In this document: piece after piece, positions 17,146 through 26,535 of the stretch
Position numbering within the stretch: the stretch's first letter is position 1
Layout: each line of letters opens with the position of its first letter
NCBI RefSeq assembly: GCF_004115155.1
Contig: NZ_RDSM01000002.1
Coordinates: forward strand, 1,178,001 to 1,242,000
DNA length: 64,000 bases
Source of the DNA: Granulicella sibirica
Lineage (GTDB): Bacteria; Acidobacteriota; Terriglobia; Terriglobales; Acidobacteriaceae
Direction of reading: 5' to 3'
Position numbers and translations under genes: made by a program
Notes under the pieces: model-generated
Told to the model about the DNA's origin: nothing
Databases searched by the model: none
The model's input: the letters and a program-made list of their open reading frames with translations, nothing else

Positions 17146-18498
17146 TCAGACAATAAAGGACAAGACTACCGTGAGGAGAAAGGCGACTACGGAGATAATC
17201 GTCTCGCAGACAGACCAGGTTTGAATCGTCTCCGTAATCGTCATATCGAAGTACTCCTTGACAAGCCAGAACCCGCCATCGTTCACGTGCGAGAAAATCA
17301 ACGATCCAGCCCCGGTGGCGATGGCAAGCAACTCCGGACGCACTCCAGTAGAAGCTGTCAACGCAATCGGCGCCACAATCCCCGCTGCCGTCGTCATTGC
17401 CACCGTCGCGGACCCTGTAGCCAGCCGCATCAACGCTGCAAGCAGCCATGCGAGCAGAAGAAGTGGGACATGCGTACGCAGCGCAACCAGGATGATCGCG
17501 TTAGACACGCCACTATCGATGAGGATCCGCCCAAATCCGGCGCCCGCCCCAACCAGGAGCGTGATCGACGCAGTAGGCGCGATGCATTCGTTACTGAAAT
17601 GCAGGATCGTCTTCCTTGAGAAGCCCCGCATCGTGCCTAATGTGACGAAGCTAAAAAGGGTCCCGATAAGAAGCGCCATATCGTCGTTGCCGACAAAGTG
17701 CAGCGTCTCATTCAGCTTTCCTCCCGGCGTCGAAAAAGCGTTAGCCCCGCTTCCCACCAGCATCAGCACGACCGGCAGCAGGATCGTCAGCAGGGTAAGG
17801 GCGAAGTTTGGCAGACTGCGTTCCGAGCCGTGATCAACGAACTCCGCCGCCATCCGGTTATCGGCCGAGAGATGCACATGCGGGGCAATGAGCTTCGCGT
17901 AGAGCGGACCGGCGATGATGGCCGTGGGAATCCCAACGATTAATGCATAGAAGATCGTGCGCCCCACATCCGCCTTGAAGATCGTCACCGCCATTAGCGC
18001 AGCCGGATGCGGAGGCACAAGCCCATGCACAACGGACAAACCCGCCACCATCGGCAAGCCCACAAGAATGAGAGACGTGCCGGTCCTCCTCGCCACCGTA
18101 AACGCGACCGGGACCAGAAGGACGAAACCGACTTCAAAGAATGCCGGCAGCCCAATCAGAAGGCCGATCACCATCATGGCCCACGGGATATTCTTCTCGC
18201 CGAAGAACCGGATCAGTGTGAATGCGATCTGATCCGCCCCACCCGATTCCGCCATCATCTTGCCCAGCATCGTGCCAAGCGCAACCACGATCGCGATATG
18301 TCCCAGCGCCCCGCCAACTCCCGTCTCAAACGACTTGACGATCCCCGCCGCAGGCATCCCGGTTACTACCGCAAGGGCTAAGGCAGTCAGGAAGAGAGTA
18401 ATGAATGGGTTCAGCTTGAAGACAGCAATCAGCAGCACCAGGGCGATCACGGAGATCATCGCCGAGACCAGCAGGAAGATACTGTGATGATCGATCAC
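17146..18498 (-). CDS. GntP-family permease (gluconate/D-serine type)
   Basis: A 450-residue H+ symporter with the length and helical layout of GntP/DsdX proteins. Supporting segments are FETGVGGALGHIAIVVALGTMLG, MAESGGADQIA, GLPAFFEVGFVLLVPVAF, and HVNDGGFWLVKEYF near the C-terminus. The family imports gluconate, related acids or D-serine. The start is GTG at 18498; the upstream ATG leads only to a short frame. It is the last gene of a minus-strand operon behind a RidA protein (13-base gap) and an N-acyl-D-amino-acid deacylase, so D-amino acids or N-acylated forms are the more likely substrates here. Confidence 0.9.
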   Translation of the reverse strand: MIDHHSIFLLVSAMISVIALVLLIAVFKLNPFITLFLTALALAVVTGMPAAGIVKSFETGVGGALGHIAIVVALGTMLGKMMAESGGADQIAFTLIRFFGEKNIPWAMMVIGLLIGLPAFFEVGFVLLVPVAFTVARRTGTSLILVGLPMVAGLSVVHGLVPPHPAALMAVTIFKADVGRTIFYALIVGIPTAIIAGPLYAKLIAPHVHLSADNRMAAEFVDHGSERSLPNFALTLLTILLPVVLMLVGSGANAFSTPGGKLNETLHFVGNDDMALLIGTLFSFVTLGTMRGFSRKTILHFSNECIAPTASITLLVGAGAGFGRILIDSGVSNAIILVALRTHVPLLLLAWLLAALMRLATGSATVAMTTAAGIVAPIALTASTGVRPELLAIATGAGSLIFSHVNDGGFWLVKEYFDMTITETIQTWSVCETIISVVAFLLTVVLSFIV

Positions 18499-18511
18499 GC
18501 GCGCCCGTCGA

Positions 18512-18904
18512 TCATGCCGATGGAGCCTTGTAGGCTACGCAGTCGATCTCTACCTTGCAATCGACGACCATGCTATTGACAACACACGCTCGCGCTGGAG
18601 GATTCTCTCCAAATATCTCCCGGAATACACCGTTGAACGATTGGAAGTCGCGCGCATCATCCAACCACACACCGCAACGCACAACGTGCTCGGTGCCGTA
18701 GCCTGCCTCTTTTAAGATGGCCAGGAGATTGGCGATAGCCTGCCGAGACTGCGGAATGATTCCCCCAGGCACGACCTCGCCATCCACCATCGAGACCTGA
18801 CCTGAGACGTACAGCCATCCGTCCGCCTCGACTGCTCTTGCAAAAGGAAGGTGCTGCCCGCCCGTCCCCTTACCGCCTTCAACTCCATACCGCTTAATGC
18901 TCAT
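18512..18904 (-). CDS. RidA/YjgF-family enamine/imine deaminase
   Basis: A 130-residue protein of the RidA family, which hydrolyses reactive 2-aminoacrylate and other imines released by PLP enzymes. Visible features are WLYVSGQVSM, GGIIPQSRQAIANLLAIL and PPARACVVNSMVVDCKVEID, with the conserved arginine (PPARA) that binds the carboxylate. The ATG at 18904 is used because AGGAG lies 6 bases upstream; a TTG two codons earlier is also open. It lies between the deacylase (15-base gap) and the permease, consistent with clearing imines formed in D-amino acid breakdown. Confidence 0.9.
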   Translation of the reverse strand: MSIKRYGVEGGKGTGGQHLPFARAVEADGWLYVSGQVSMVDGEVVPGGIIPQSRQAIANLLAILKEAGYGTEHVVRCGVWLDDARDFQSFNGVFREIFGENPPARACVVNSMVVDCKVEIDCVAYKAPSA

Positions 18905-18919
18905 GCACAACTCCTGACC

Positions 18920-20374
18920 TTACTGAATCCATTCGGTCTTACCGCGAGCCAGAAACCGTCCGCCCCGATCTCCCGTCGCTCCTTGTGTTGTATACGAAAG
19001 AACGCCATTCACCCAAACGTCGGATATCCCCGCAGACGCCTGCACCGGATCGGCAAACGTAGCCAGATCGATAATCCTCTCCGCATCGAAAAGAACCAGG
19101 TCGGCGAAAGAGCCTTCGCGGATCACACCGCGCTCTGCCAGCCCAAAGCGCTGCGCCGCCATCTGTGTCATCTTGTGAATCGCATCGGGCAGAGTCAGCA
19201 GCTTCTCTTCCCGGCTATACCGTCCCAACACCCGCGGAAACGTCCCCCACAGACGTGGGTGAGGCCGTGGATCATTCGGCAGTCCGTCCGATCCGATCAT
19301 CGTCGCCGGGTGACTCAGGATCTTCCGCATATCCGCTTCTGAGATGCTGTGATAAATCGCCCCCGCAGGCTGAAGCCGGCGCGCCGCATCCATCTGCGAC
19401 ACATCCCAGCCAACGGCGATCGCGGCCAGCGACTGCCCCGCGACCTCCGGATGATGTGTACTCCACGTAATCGTAATCTCCACCCGCTCGTCAACCTGCC
19501 TCAGATCGAGCGTGCTCGAGCCAGCCGCATACGGATAGCAGTCGCATCCGACCTCCTGCGTCTCGCGAACCGCCTCGAGCGCCTCGAGGACCTCCCCGCT
19601 GCGTCCCCAGTTCACAATACCCGCGCACTTCAGGTGCGAGACGATAACGGGCACGCGGTTCTCCCGGCCAATCGCAAAAGCTTCATTCATCGCGTCAAGA
19701 ATCGTCTCTGTCTCGGACCGCATATGCGTCGTGTAAACAGCTCCCGCAGCCGCGAGCGGGCGCGCCAAGGCCAGCACCTCTTCCGTTGAGGCCGAGTAGG
19801 CCGAAAGATACGCTAGCCCCGAACTCAGGCCAAGCGCTCCACCATCCAGCGCCTCCTGCAGTTGAGCCCGCATTCCGGCAATCTCATCGTCCGTAGCGAC
19901 GCGGTCCAACCGGTCCATGTGGTTGTTGCGCAGCGAAGTATGCCCAATCAAAGCACCGACATTTACGGAAGGCCGCGCGCGATCTACCGCCGTGACATAA
20001 TCCGCGAACGTCGGATAGCGAAAGACCTCCGAATCTCCCAGCAGGTTCATCGGATCAGGCAATTCCCCACGCAGGCGGACCGGCGACGCACTGATCCCGC
20101 AATTCCCCACAATCACCGTTGTCACGCCCTGCGAGAGCTTCGGCAACATCGCCGGTGCAAGCAACACGCTCGTGTCGTCATGCGTATGCACGTCAATGAA
20201 ACCTGGCGAAAGCGTCAGCCCCTCAGCCTCCACAGTCCGGATGGCGTCGTATGCAAGAGATCGTCCAATCTCAAGAATGCGATCGCCAGAAATGGCGACA
20301 TCCAGCAACTCGGGATCGGCTCCGGTCCCGTCCAACAGGCTGGCATTTCGAATCAAGGCATCGCAGCGTTCCAT
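18920..20374 (-). CDS. N-acyl-D-amino-acid deacylase (amidohydrolase)
   Basis: A 484-residue member of the D-aminoacylase branch of the amidohydrolase superfamily. It removes the acyl group from N-acyl-D-amino acids. Features in order are GLTLSPGFIDVHTHDDTSVL (metal-ligand HTH, about residues 53-72), TVIVGNCGISASP with the metal-binding cysteine typical of this branch, YTTHMRSE, VIVSHLKCAG and the late aspartate region MIGSDGLPNDPRPHPRLWGTF. An AGGAA site lies before the ATG. It is the first gene of the operon with RidA and the GntP permease and is divergent from the DSD1-type gene. Confidence 0.92.
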   Translation of the reverse strand: MERCDALIRNASLLDGTGADPELLDVAISGDRILEIGRSLAYDAIRTVEAEGLTLSPGFIDVHTHDDTSVLLAPAMLPKLSQGVTTVIVGNCGISASPVRLRGELPDPMNLLGDSEVFRYPTFADYVTAVDRARPSVNVGALIGHTSLRNNHMDRLDRVATDDEIAGMRAQLQEALDGGALGLSSGLAYLSAYSASTEEVLALARPLAAAGAVYTTHMRSETETILDAMNEAFAIGRENRVPVIVSHLKCAGIVNWGRSGEVLEALEAVRETQEVGCDCYPYAAGSSTLDLRQVDERVEITITWSTHHPEVAGQSLAAIAVGWDVSQMDAARRLQPAGAIYHSISEADMRKILSHPATMIGSDGLPNDPRPHPRLWGTFPRVLGRYSREEKLLTLPDAIHKMTQMAAQRFGLAERGVIREGSFADLVLFDAERIIDLATFADPVQASAGISDVWVNGVLSYTTQGATGDRGGRFLARGKTEWIQ

Positions 20375-20452
20375 ATCGTTCCTAAGATCATAGCCTGACG
20401 AATTGTGTAATCCTTAGGGTCACGCTCAACCAAGTCCCGGAGGCTCCCTTCC
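20375..20452. promoter_or_regulatory. Divergent promoter region of the D-amino-acid genes
   Basis: This 78-base gap must hold promoters for both the deacylase operon (minus) and the DSD1-type gene (plus). An inverted repeat CCTAAG (20381-20386) and CTTAGG (20413-20418) could bind a regulator. Near the right end CCGGAGGCTCCC contains the ribosome site of the plus-strand gene. No -35/-10 pair is convincing. Confidence 0.35.
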
Positions 20453-21706
20453 TTGAAAGATTGCCCGCTATCTTCCCTCAACAAAGGGGTAGGTCACCTT
20501 GAGCAACCCGCTCCCTCCGGAGACATCACGTCGTTCGGATGGAACCTCCTCCACGAGGACCTCAGCCTACCCACAGCCGTCCTGTACGAAGACCGCCTGA
20601 AACATAACGCCGATTGGATGCAGAGCTTCATCGCCGCCTACGGCGTCAAGCTCGCCCCCCACGGCAAAACCACGATGTCCCCAAAGCTCTTCGATCTGCA
20701 ACTCAAGACCGGAGCATGGGGGATCACGCTCGCGACCCCGCATCAAACGCTCGTTGCCTACGAGCACGGCGTACGCCGCATCCTCATGGCGAACCAACTC
20801 ATCGGCAAAGAGAACATGGCGATCATCAGCCGCCTCCTGCAGGATCCAGCCTTCGAATTTTTCTGCCTCGTCGATTCCGTAGCGCAAATCGAACAGCTCG
20901 GCACCCTTTTCTCACGGAAGAACCAACGCCTCAAAGTTCTCATCGAACTCGGAGTCACGGGTGGACGCACCGGTGTTCGCGACGAGGCCCAACTCCAGTC
21001 CGTCCTCGAAGCCCTCACCACATGGACCTCGTCCCTCGCGCTCTGCGGAGTTGAAATGTACGAGGGCGTTCTCAAAGAGGAAGACGCCATTCGCGATTTC
21101 CTCAAGAGAGCGGCAAGCGTCACCCAAACGCTCATGGAACAAGGCCGTTTCGTGCGTACCCCCGCCATCCTCTCCGGAGCTGGCTCAGCCTGGTACGACG
21201 TCGTAGCCGAAGTCTTTTCCAGCGCGGGCTTCGGCGAAAGCGTCGACATCATCCTTCGTCCGGGTTGCTATCTCACCCACGATATCGGCGTCTACCGAGA
21301 TGCTCAAACCAAGATCGAGCAGCGCAACCCCATCGCGCACAGCATGCGCTCCGGGCTTCTGCCCGCCCTTCAGGTTTGGGCCTACGTGCAATCCATTCCT
21401 GAGCCCGAGAAGGCCATCATCGCCCTCGGCAAGCGCGATGCCGCCTTCGATCTAGGCCTCCCTCTGCCCACCCTGCACTTCCGTCCCGGCGCATCAGAAC
21501 CATCACCCGCATCCGGGCACTGGACTCTTACCAACATGATGGATCAGCACGCCTACATGACCATCAGCGAGGGCGACGACCTCCACGTCGGAGACATGAT
21601 CGGCTTCGATATCTCGCACCCATGCCTCACCTTTGACAAGTGGCGCTCGCTCCTCGTGCTCAACGCCAAGTACCAGGTAATCGACGCTATCCAAACCTTC
21701 TTCTAA
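20453..21706 (+). CDS. DSD1-type PLP-dependent D-amino acid deaminase/aldolase
   Basis: A 417-residue fold-type III PLP enzyme (alanine-racemase-like) of the D-threonine aldolase/D-serine dehydratase family. The PLP lysine is in KLAPHGKTTMSP (about residue 73). The C-terminal domain has MDQHAYMTI and GDMIGFDISHPCLTFDKW, whose His and Cys are the zinc ligands of the family. The start is TTG at 20453, supported by a strong GGAGG 9 bases upstream; no better ATG exists before the fold begins. With the divergent deacylase, RidA and permease it gives a route from N-acyl-D-amino acids to 2-keto acids or glycine plus aldehyde. Aldolase and deaminase cannot be told apart here. Confidence 0.88.
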   Translation: MKDCPLSSLNKGVGHLEQPAPSGDITSFGWNLLHEDLSLPTAVLYEDRLKHNADWMQSFIAAYGVKLAPHGKTTMSPKLFDLQLKTGAWGITLATPHQTLVAYEHGVRRILMANQLIGKENMAIISRLLQDPAFEFFCLVDSVAQIEQLGTLFSRKNQRLKVLIELGVTGGRTGVRDEAQLQSVLEALTTWTSSLALCGVEMYEGVLKEEDAIRDFLKRAASVTQTLMEQGRFVRTPAILSGAGSAWYDVVAEVFSSAGFGESVDIILRPGCYLTHDIGVYRDAQTKIEQRNPIAHSMRSGLLPALQVWAYVQSIPEPEKAIIALGKRDAAFDLGLPLPTLHFRPGASEPSPASGHWTLTNMMDQHAYMTISEGDDLHVGDMIGFDISHPCLTFDKWRSLLVLNAKYQVIDAIQTFF

Positions 21707-21720
21707 CGGCGCATGCGAAC

Positions 21721-22494
21721 CTAAACGAACCCACCATCGATAACATAGCTCTGATTCGTGATGGCCGCGCTGTCATCCGCAGCCAGAAACAAGACCAGCC
21801 TCGCGACCTCCTCAGGCAGAATCATGCGCTTGAGCGCCTGCCTGCTAAGAATCTCAGTCTTGTAAGTCTCCGTCAGCCAAAGCCTAACCTGCCGTTCCGT
21901 CTGGATCGCCCCGGGCATCACGGAGTTCACCCGAATGTTATCGCCGCCAAGCTCATGAGCCAGCGTGCGCGTCATCCCCACAACCGCCGCCTTCGCCGTG
22001 ACATAGACCGGATTGTTGATCGAAGGGATCACCCATCCGATCGAACTCATGTTGATGATCGACCCGAACTTCGCCTTCTGCATAGCCGGTATCACGCTCT
22101 GCACCGTAAAGAACTGCGCTTTCAGATTGATAGCCATCCCCCGGTCCCACGAAGCCGAGGTCACATCAGCCACCGAGTGCCGCGTATCATTCCCCGCATT
22201 GTTCACCAGCACATCGACCGTGCCGAACTGACTTACAATCCCCCGCATCACAGCCTGCAGCGCATCCACATCCGTAAGATCGCACCGAAAGTAAGTCGGC
22301 GTAACACACCCCACGCCCTCCAGCCGTCGTATCAGTTGTTCAGCAGCCTGATCCTGAATGTCAAGAAACGCAACCGTCGCGCCCTGCATGGCAAACGCCT
22401 CGACGAGCGCCTCCCCGATCCCGCTCGCGCCACCCGTCACCACAACGACGCGCCCTCGCAAACTCGGATACTGTGCGTAGTTCGTCTCCCCCAT
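21721..22494 (-). CDS. SDR-family oxidoreductase (3-oxoacyl-ACP-reductase-like)
   Basis: A 257-residue classical SDR. The ATG at 22494 is preferred because GGGAGGG lies just upstream; a start at 22515 would add seven residues. Motifs are VVVVTGGASGIGEAL, VDVLVNNAGNDTRHS, catalytic INMSSIGWV, YVTAKAAV and the C-terminal SYVIDGGFV. Segment HSVADVTSASWDRGMAINLKA is typical of sugar or polyol dehydrogenases. It is convergent with the DSD1-type gene (14-base gap) and divergent from the YdiJ-like gene. A catabolic role is plausible but the substrate is unknown. Confidence 0.88.
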   Translation of the reverse strand: MGETNYAQYPSLRGRVVVVTGGASGIGEALVEAFAMQGATVAFLDIQDQAAEQLIRRLEGVGCVTPTYFRCDLTDVDALQAVMRGIVSQFGTVDVLVNNAGNDTRHSVADVTSASWDRGMAINLKAQFFTVQSVIPAMQKAKFGSIINMSSIGWVIPSINNPVYVTAKAAVVGMTRTLAHELGGDNIRVNSVMPGAIQTERQVRLWLTETYKTEILSRQALKRMILPEEVARLVLFLAADDSAAITNQSYVIDGGFV

Positions 22495-22625
22495 CGCAAC
22501 CCTCCCTGGCCTCAAACTCTCACTCAGTTCCCGCTACAGCATACAGAGAGAAGTAAATCTCAGTCCTCACAACGCATCGCAACAAACGTTTCCCCATCCT
22601 TCGAACCCTCAGGTATCGTTTTGCC

Positions 22626-25568
22626 ATGACTTCCGCTTCGCCGTTCCAGATCCTCACCGACAGGCCCTCCAATCTCCACCAGCACCCCCACGAGGGCTTC
22701 TCGGATGCCGCCCGCCTCGAAGCGAGACTCCGGCAGACGGTCAAAGGAGAGGTAAGGTTCGACGACGCATCCCGCGCACTCTATGCGACCGACGCCTCCA
22801 ACTATCGGCAGGTTCCTATCGGGCTCGTCGTCCCAAAGACCATCGAAGATGTCATCGCCACTATCGCTGCCTGTCGCGAGTTCGGGGCACCCATCCTCTC
22901 CCGCGGCGGAGGCACAAGCCTAGCCGGCCAATGCTGCAACGTCGCCGTCATCATCGACTTCTCGAAGTACCTTCGCGCCATCGTGGCCCTGGATCCCACC
23001 GCCCGCATCGCTCGCGTCGAGCCTGGCATCGTTCTCGATGCCTTGCGCCTCGAAGCCGAACGCTTCGAACTCACCTTCGCCCCAGACCCCGCGACCCACA
23101 GCCGCTGCACCCTGGGCGGGATGATCGGCAATAACTCCTGTGGTGTCCACGCGCTCATGGGCGGTAAAACCGTCGACAACATCGAAGAACTCGACATCCT
23201 CCTCTACGACGGAACCCGCATGCGCGTCGGTCGCACCAGCGAAGAGGAGCTCTCGGCGATCATCGCCGCCGGCGGAGCAAAGGGCCGAATCTACGCCGCT
23301 CTCAAACGCCTTCGTGACACCTACTCCACCCTCGTCCGGGAGCGCTTCCCTGACATCCCACGACGCGTCTCCGGTTACAATCTCGACCAACTCCTCCCCG
23401 AGAACGGCTTCAACGTAGCCCGTGCCTTGGTTGGCAGCGAAGGCACCTGCGTCACGATCCTCGAAGCAGTCTGCGAGCTGAAACCAAGCCCGCAACATCG
23501 CCGCCTCGTCGCCCTTGGATTTGCCGATCCCTTCATCGCAGCCGACCACGTCCCGTCCGTCCTCACCTTTAAACCGATCGGTCTCGAAGGCTTCGACGGC
23601 CTCCTCGTCGACTACATGCTCCGCAAGAACCTCGTCGTCGACGACGTCAAACTCCTCCCGCAGGGACGAGGCTTCCTCCTCTGCGAGTTCGGTGCCGACA
23701 CCCCCGAAGACGTCGACCGCATGGTCACCGATCTCCTCGCCGGCGTTCCCTCCTTCGACCAGCGCCCCGTCGTCGCCCAATACACAGCCGAAGAAGCCGC
23801 CCGCGTCTGGAAGGTCCGCGAATCCGGCCTCGGTGCCAGCGTCTTCGTCCCCGGCGAAGAGAACTGCTGGGAAGGCTGGGAAGACTCCGCCGTTCCACCC
23901 GCGCAGCTAGGCAACTACCTTCGCGAGCTCTTCACTCTCATCGAAGCCTACGGCTACAAGACACCAATGTATGGCCATTTCGGCCAGGGCTGCGTCCATC
24001 TCCGCATCACCTTCGACCTCAAGACAGACGCAGGCGCAAAGAAGTACCGCCGTTTCATCGACGAAGCCGCGGACATCGTCCTGAAGTACGGAGGCTCGTT
24101 CTCCGGCGAACACGGCGACGGACAAGCCCGTGCCGCCCTGCTCCCCAAGATGTTCGGCCCCGAGCTCATGCAGGCCTTCGCTGAATTCAAAGCCCTCTGG
24201 GACCCGTTGAACCGCATGAACCCCGGTAAGCTCATCGACCCCATCGCCGTCTACGATCCCATCGAGAACCTCCGCATAGGTCCCGGATATGAGACCACCA
24301 AAGTGGAGACATGGTTTCAGTACCCCGGCGACCACGGCTCCTTCAGCGACGCGACCACCCGCTGCGTTGGCGTCGGCGCATGCCGCAAGCACGACCACGG
24401 AACGATGTGCCCAAGCTACATGGCAACGCGCGAGGAGAAGCACTCCACCCGCGGCCGCGCCCATCTTCTCTGGGAGATGATGCAGGGCAACGTCATCAAG
24501 GACGGCTGGCGCAGTAACGAGGTCAAAGACGCTCTCGACCTGTGCCTCTCCTGCAAGGCCTGTAAGACCGAATGCCCCGTCAACGTCGACATGGCCACAT
24601 GGAAGTCCGAGTTCCTGGCCCACCACTACGAAGGCCGATTCCACCCGCTCTATCACTATGCCTTCGGCTTCATGGACCGCTTCGCCAACCTCGCATCCCT
24701 CGCCCCGTCATTAGCCAATCTTCCGATGCGCATACCCGGAATCGAAGCGATGATCAAGCAAAGTCTCGGCATCGCGCCTCAGCGAACCATCCCACGCTTC
24801 GCACCGAGCAGCTTCACCTCAACCTTCAGATACACACCATCATCAGGCAGCCAAGCGAGTAAAGACGTCCTACTCTGGCCCGACACCTGGAATAACTACT
24901 TTCATCCCGAGGCCCTCGCTGCGGCGTCTGAAGTCCTTCACGCCTCAGGCCACACGGTCACCACGGCCAGAAAGCACATCTGCTGCGGACGTCCCCTCTA
25001 TGACTTCGGCTTCCTTGACGAAGCCCGCAGCTATCTCCGTCGCATCCTCGAAGAGTTCGCCCCGCAAATCGACGCAGGCATCCCTGTCGTTATGTTGGAG
25101 CCAAGCTGCGCCAGCGTCTTCCAAGACGAGCTCATCAACTTCTTCCCCAAAGACGAGCGCGCCATCCGCCTCAGCAAGCAGACCGTCATGTTGAGCCAGA
25201 TCGTCGCGAACAGCTCCTCCAACTGGCACCCACCTCAGCTAAGCGGCCGCCGCATCGTCGTCCAGGGACACTGCCATCAAAAGGCCCTCATGACGATGAA
25301 GGATGACGTCCGCCTCCTCAAAGCCACCGGTGCAGAGATCGACATGCTCGACAGCGGATGCTGCGGCATGGCCGGACCGTTCGGCTTCGAAGCGGATAAG
25401 TACGAGGTCTCGCAGACACTCGCTGAGCGTGTTCTCCTTCCAGCCGTACGAGCCGCCGCAAAAGAAGACATCCTAGTCAGCAACGGCTTCAGTTGCCGCG
25501 AGCAGATAAGCCAGAACACCGACCGTCGCGCAGTTCACCTGGCGGAGGTCCTCGCCGGCCGATGCTAA
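22626..25568 (+). CDS. YdiJ-like FAD/Fe-S dehydrogenase (D-2-hydroxyacid type)
   Basis: A 980-residue fusion of a GlcD-like flavoprotein and a GlcF-like iron-sulfur protein. The FAD-binding PCMH domain (about 55-260) contains ILSRGGGTSLAGQCCN and GNNSCGVHALMGG; the FAD-oxidase C domain (about 300-540) contains MYGHFGQGCVHLRI and SGEHGDGQARAALLP. A ferredoxin-like 4Fe-4S region follows, with CVGVGACRKHDHGTMCPSYM and CLSCKACKTECPVNVD, then two CCG repeats (ICCGRPLYDFG and SGCCGMAGPFGFE). This domain order matches E. coli YdiJ and related D-2-hydroxyglutarate/D-lactate dehydrogenases that pass electrons to the respiratory chain. Substrate is inferred by family only. Confidence 0.9.
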   Translation: MTSASPFQILTDRPSNLHQHPHEGFSDAARLEARLRQTVKGEVRFDDASRALYATDASNYRQVPIGLVVPKTIEDVIATIAACREFGAPILSRGGGTSLAGQCCNVAVIIDFSKYLRAIVALDPTARIARVEPGIVLDALRLEAERFELTFAPDPATHSRCTLGGMIGNNSCGVHALMGGKTVDNIEELDILLYDGTRMRVGRTSEEELSAIIAAGGAKGRIYAALKRLRDTYSTLVRERFPDIPRRVSGYNLDQLLPENGFNVARALVGSEGTCVTILEAVCELKPSPQHRRLVALGFADPFIAADHVPSVLTFKPIGLEGFDGLLVDYMLRKNLVVDDVKLLPQGRGFLLCEFGADTPEDVDRMVTDLLAGVPSFDQRPVVAQYTAEEAARVWKVRESGLGASVFVPGEENCWEGWEDSAVPPAQLGNYLRELFTLIEAYGYKTPMYGHFGQGCVHLRITFDLKTDAGAKKYRRFIDEAADIVLKYGGSFSGEHGDGQARAALLPKMFGPELMQAFAEFKALWDPLNRMNPGKLIDPIAVYDPIENLRIGPGYETTKVETWFQYPGDHGSFSDATTRCVGVGACRKHDHGTMCPSYMATREEKHSTRGRAHLLWEMMQGNVIKDGWRSNEVKDALDLCLSCKACKTECPVNVDMATWKSEFLAHHYEGRFHPLYHYAFGFMDRFANLASLAPSLANLPMRIPGIEAMIKQSLGIAPQRTIPRFAPSSFTSTFRYTPSSGSQASKDVLLWPDTWNNYFHPEALAAASEVLHASGHTVTTARKHICCGRPLYDFGFLDEARSYLRRILEEFAPQIDAGIPVVMLEPSCASVFQDELINFFPKDERAIRLSKQTVMLSQIVANSSSNWHPPQLSGRRIVVQGHCHQKALMTMKDDVRLLKATGAEIDMLDSGCCGMAGPFGFEADKYEVSQTLAERVLLPAVRAAAKEDILVSNGFSCREQISQNTDRRAVHLAEVLAGRC

Positions 25569-25793
25569 GCGCCAATGACTACTGTTCGCGAAGCAGTGCG
25601 GACGATATCTCTTCAATACCCTGCATGGTCCATCTCCATCCAGCCGACAATCGAGCAAGTACAAAGAGTAAGAAGATCGAAAGTACCTGGAAGAAGCTGC
25701 ACCTGCTTCGTCATTGTGAAGCCTGCTTTGGTTAGGGGACCAGACCCACCCTCCCCCAAACTTCAAAGAGGACCGATAAATCCGCAAATTCGC

Positions 25794-26492
25794 TCACTTC
25801 CCTCCGGCTCGATGCAGTACTTCCTTGAAGTCGAACGACTGCAGGTTCATGTTGCCGCCGGATAAAGTGTGAACAGTCAGTACTGACCGGCCCGCACCAA
25901 GCTGTATCACCGCCATATCCGTCATCCGGTTCCAATGGTGCCACTGTCGCCATGCAATGGGATCTGCGGCGTTATAGGTTGATTGAACTTGAAGCGGTCC
26001 TGTGGCATCTTTCCCATTCACATCGACCGAGACCGTGCCCCCGCGGTTCGACGTGTACAGCAGATCCATACTATACGTTCCAGCGTGCGTAGCGTCGACC
26101 GTGATCCTGAACCACTCACCCGGTTCCGTCCAGCCAACATACAACAGATCGGCGGATGGCTGAACCAGATCATAGGGACTGTTGTCGATCGAGTCGTGAT
26201 ATTTCGTGTAAGAAGTATCGACACCCTCATCCTTACGAAACTCATTTAGATAGGTCCCGTCAGCAGGATTCAGGCCGCCGCTACCTTGATTCTTGGCGTC
26301 GCTATCATGGTATGCGATACCTTCCCCACCAATATCATAGAAGGCACACTCGATCTTACCGGGTACTTTCTGAGCACCAGCCGTATGACACCCATCCTCA
26401 TAAGGAACACCGCGATATTCGCCGACTTGTCCTCCCTGAAGGAGGGAACCGAAGACAACTCCGAGGCTCACAACAAGCGAACGCGTCAGCAT
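25794..26492 (-). CDS. Secreted CBM6-like carbohydrate-binding protein
   Basis: A 232-residue exported protein: signal peptide MLTRSLVVSLGVVFGSLLQGG, then a single domain. The pattern IECAFYDIGGEGIAYHDSD, DTSYTKYHDSIDN, YVGWTEPGEWFRITVDATHAG and a C-terminal SFDFKEVL is that of CBM6-like beta-sandwich modules used to bind glycans. No catalytic domain is attached, so it probably acts as a binding protein or an accessory of another enzyme. AGGAG lies ahead of the ATG. The base composition is less GC-rich than its neighbours. It is convergent with the YdiJ-like gene after a 225-base gap in which I see nothing else. Confidence 0.8.
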   Translation of the reverse strand: MLTRSLVVSLGVVFGSLLQGGQVGEYRGVPYEDGCHTAGAQKVPGKIECAFYDIGGEGIAYHDSDAKNQGSGGLNPADGTYLNEFRKDEGVDTSYTKYHDSIDNSPYDLVQPSADLLYVGWTEPGEWFRITVDATHAGTYSMDLLYTSNRGGTVSVDVNGKDATGPLQVQSTYNAADPIAWRQWHHWNRMTDMAVIQLGAGRSVLTVHTLSGGNMNLQSFDFKEVLHRAGGK

Positions 26493-26535
26493 AACTAACT
26501 CCTGGCGGAAAGATCAATCTAGCGAAAGCTCAGGC

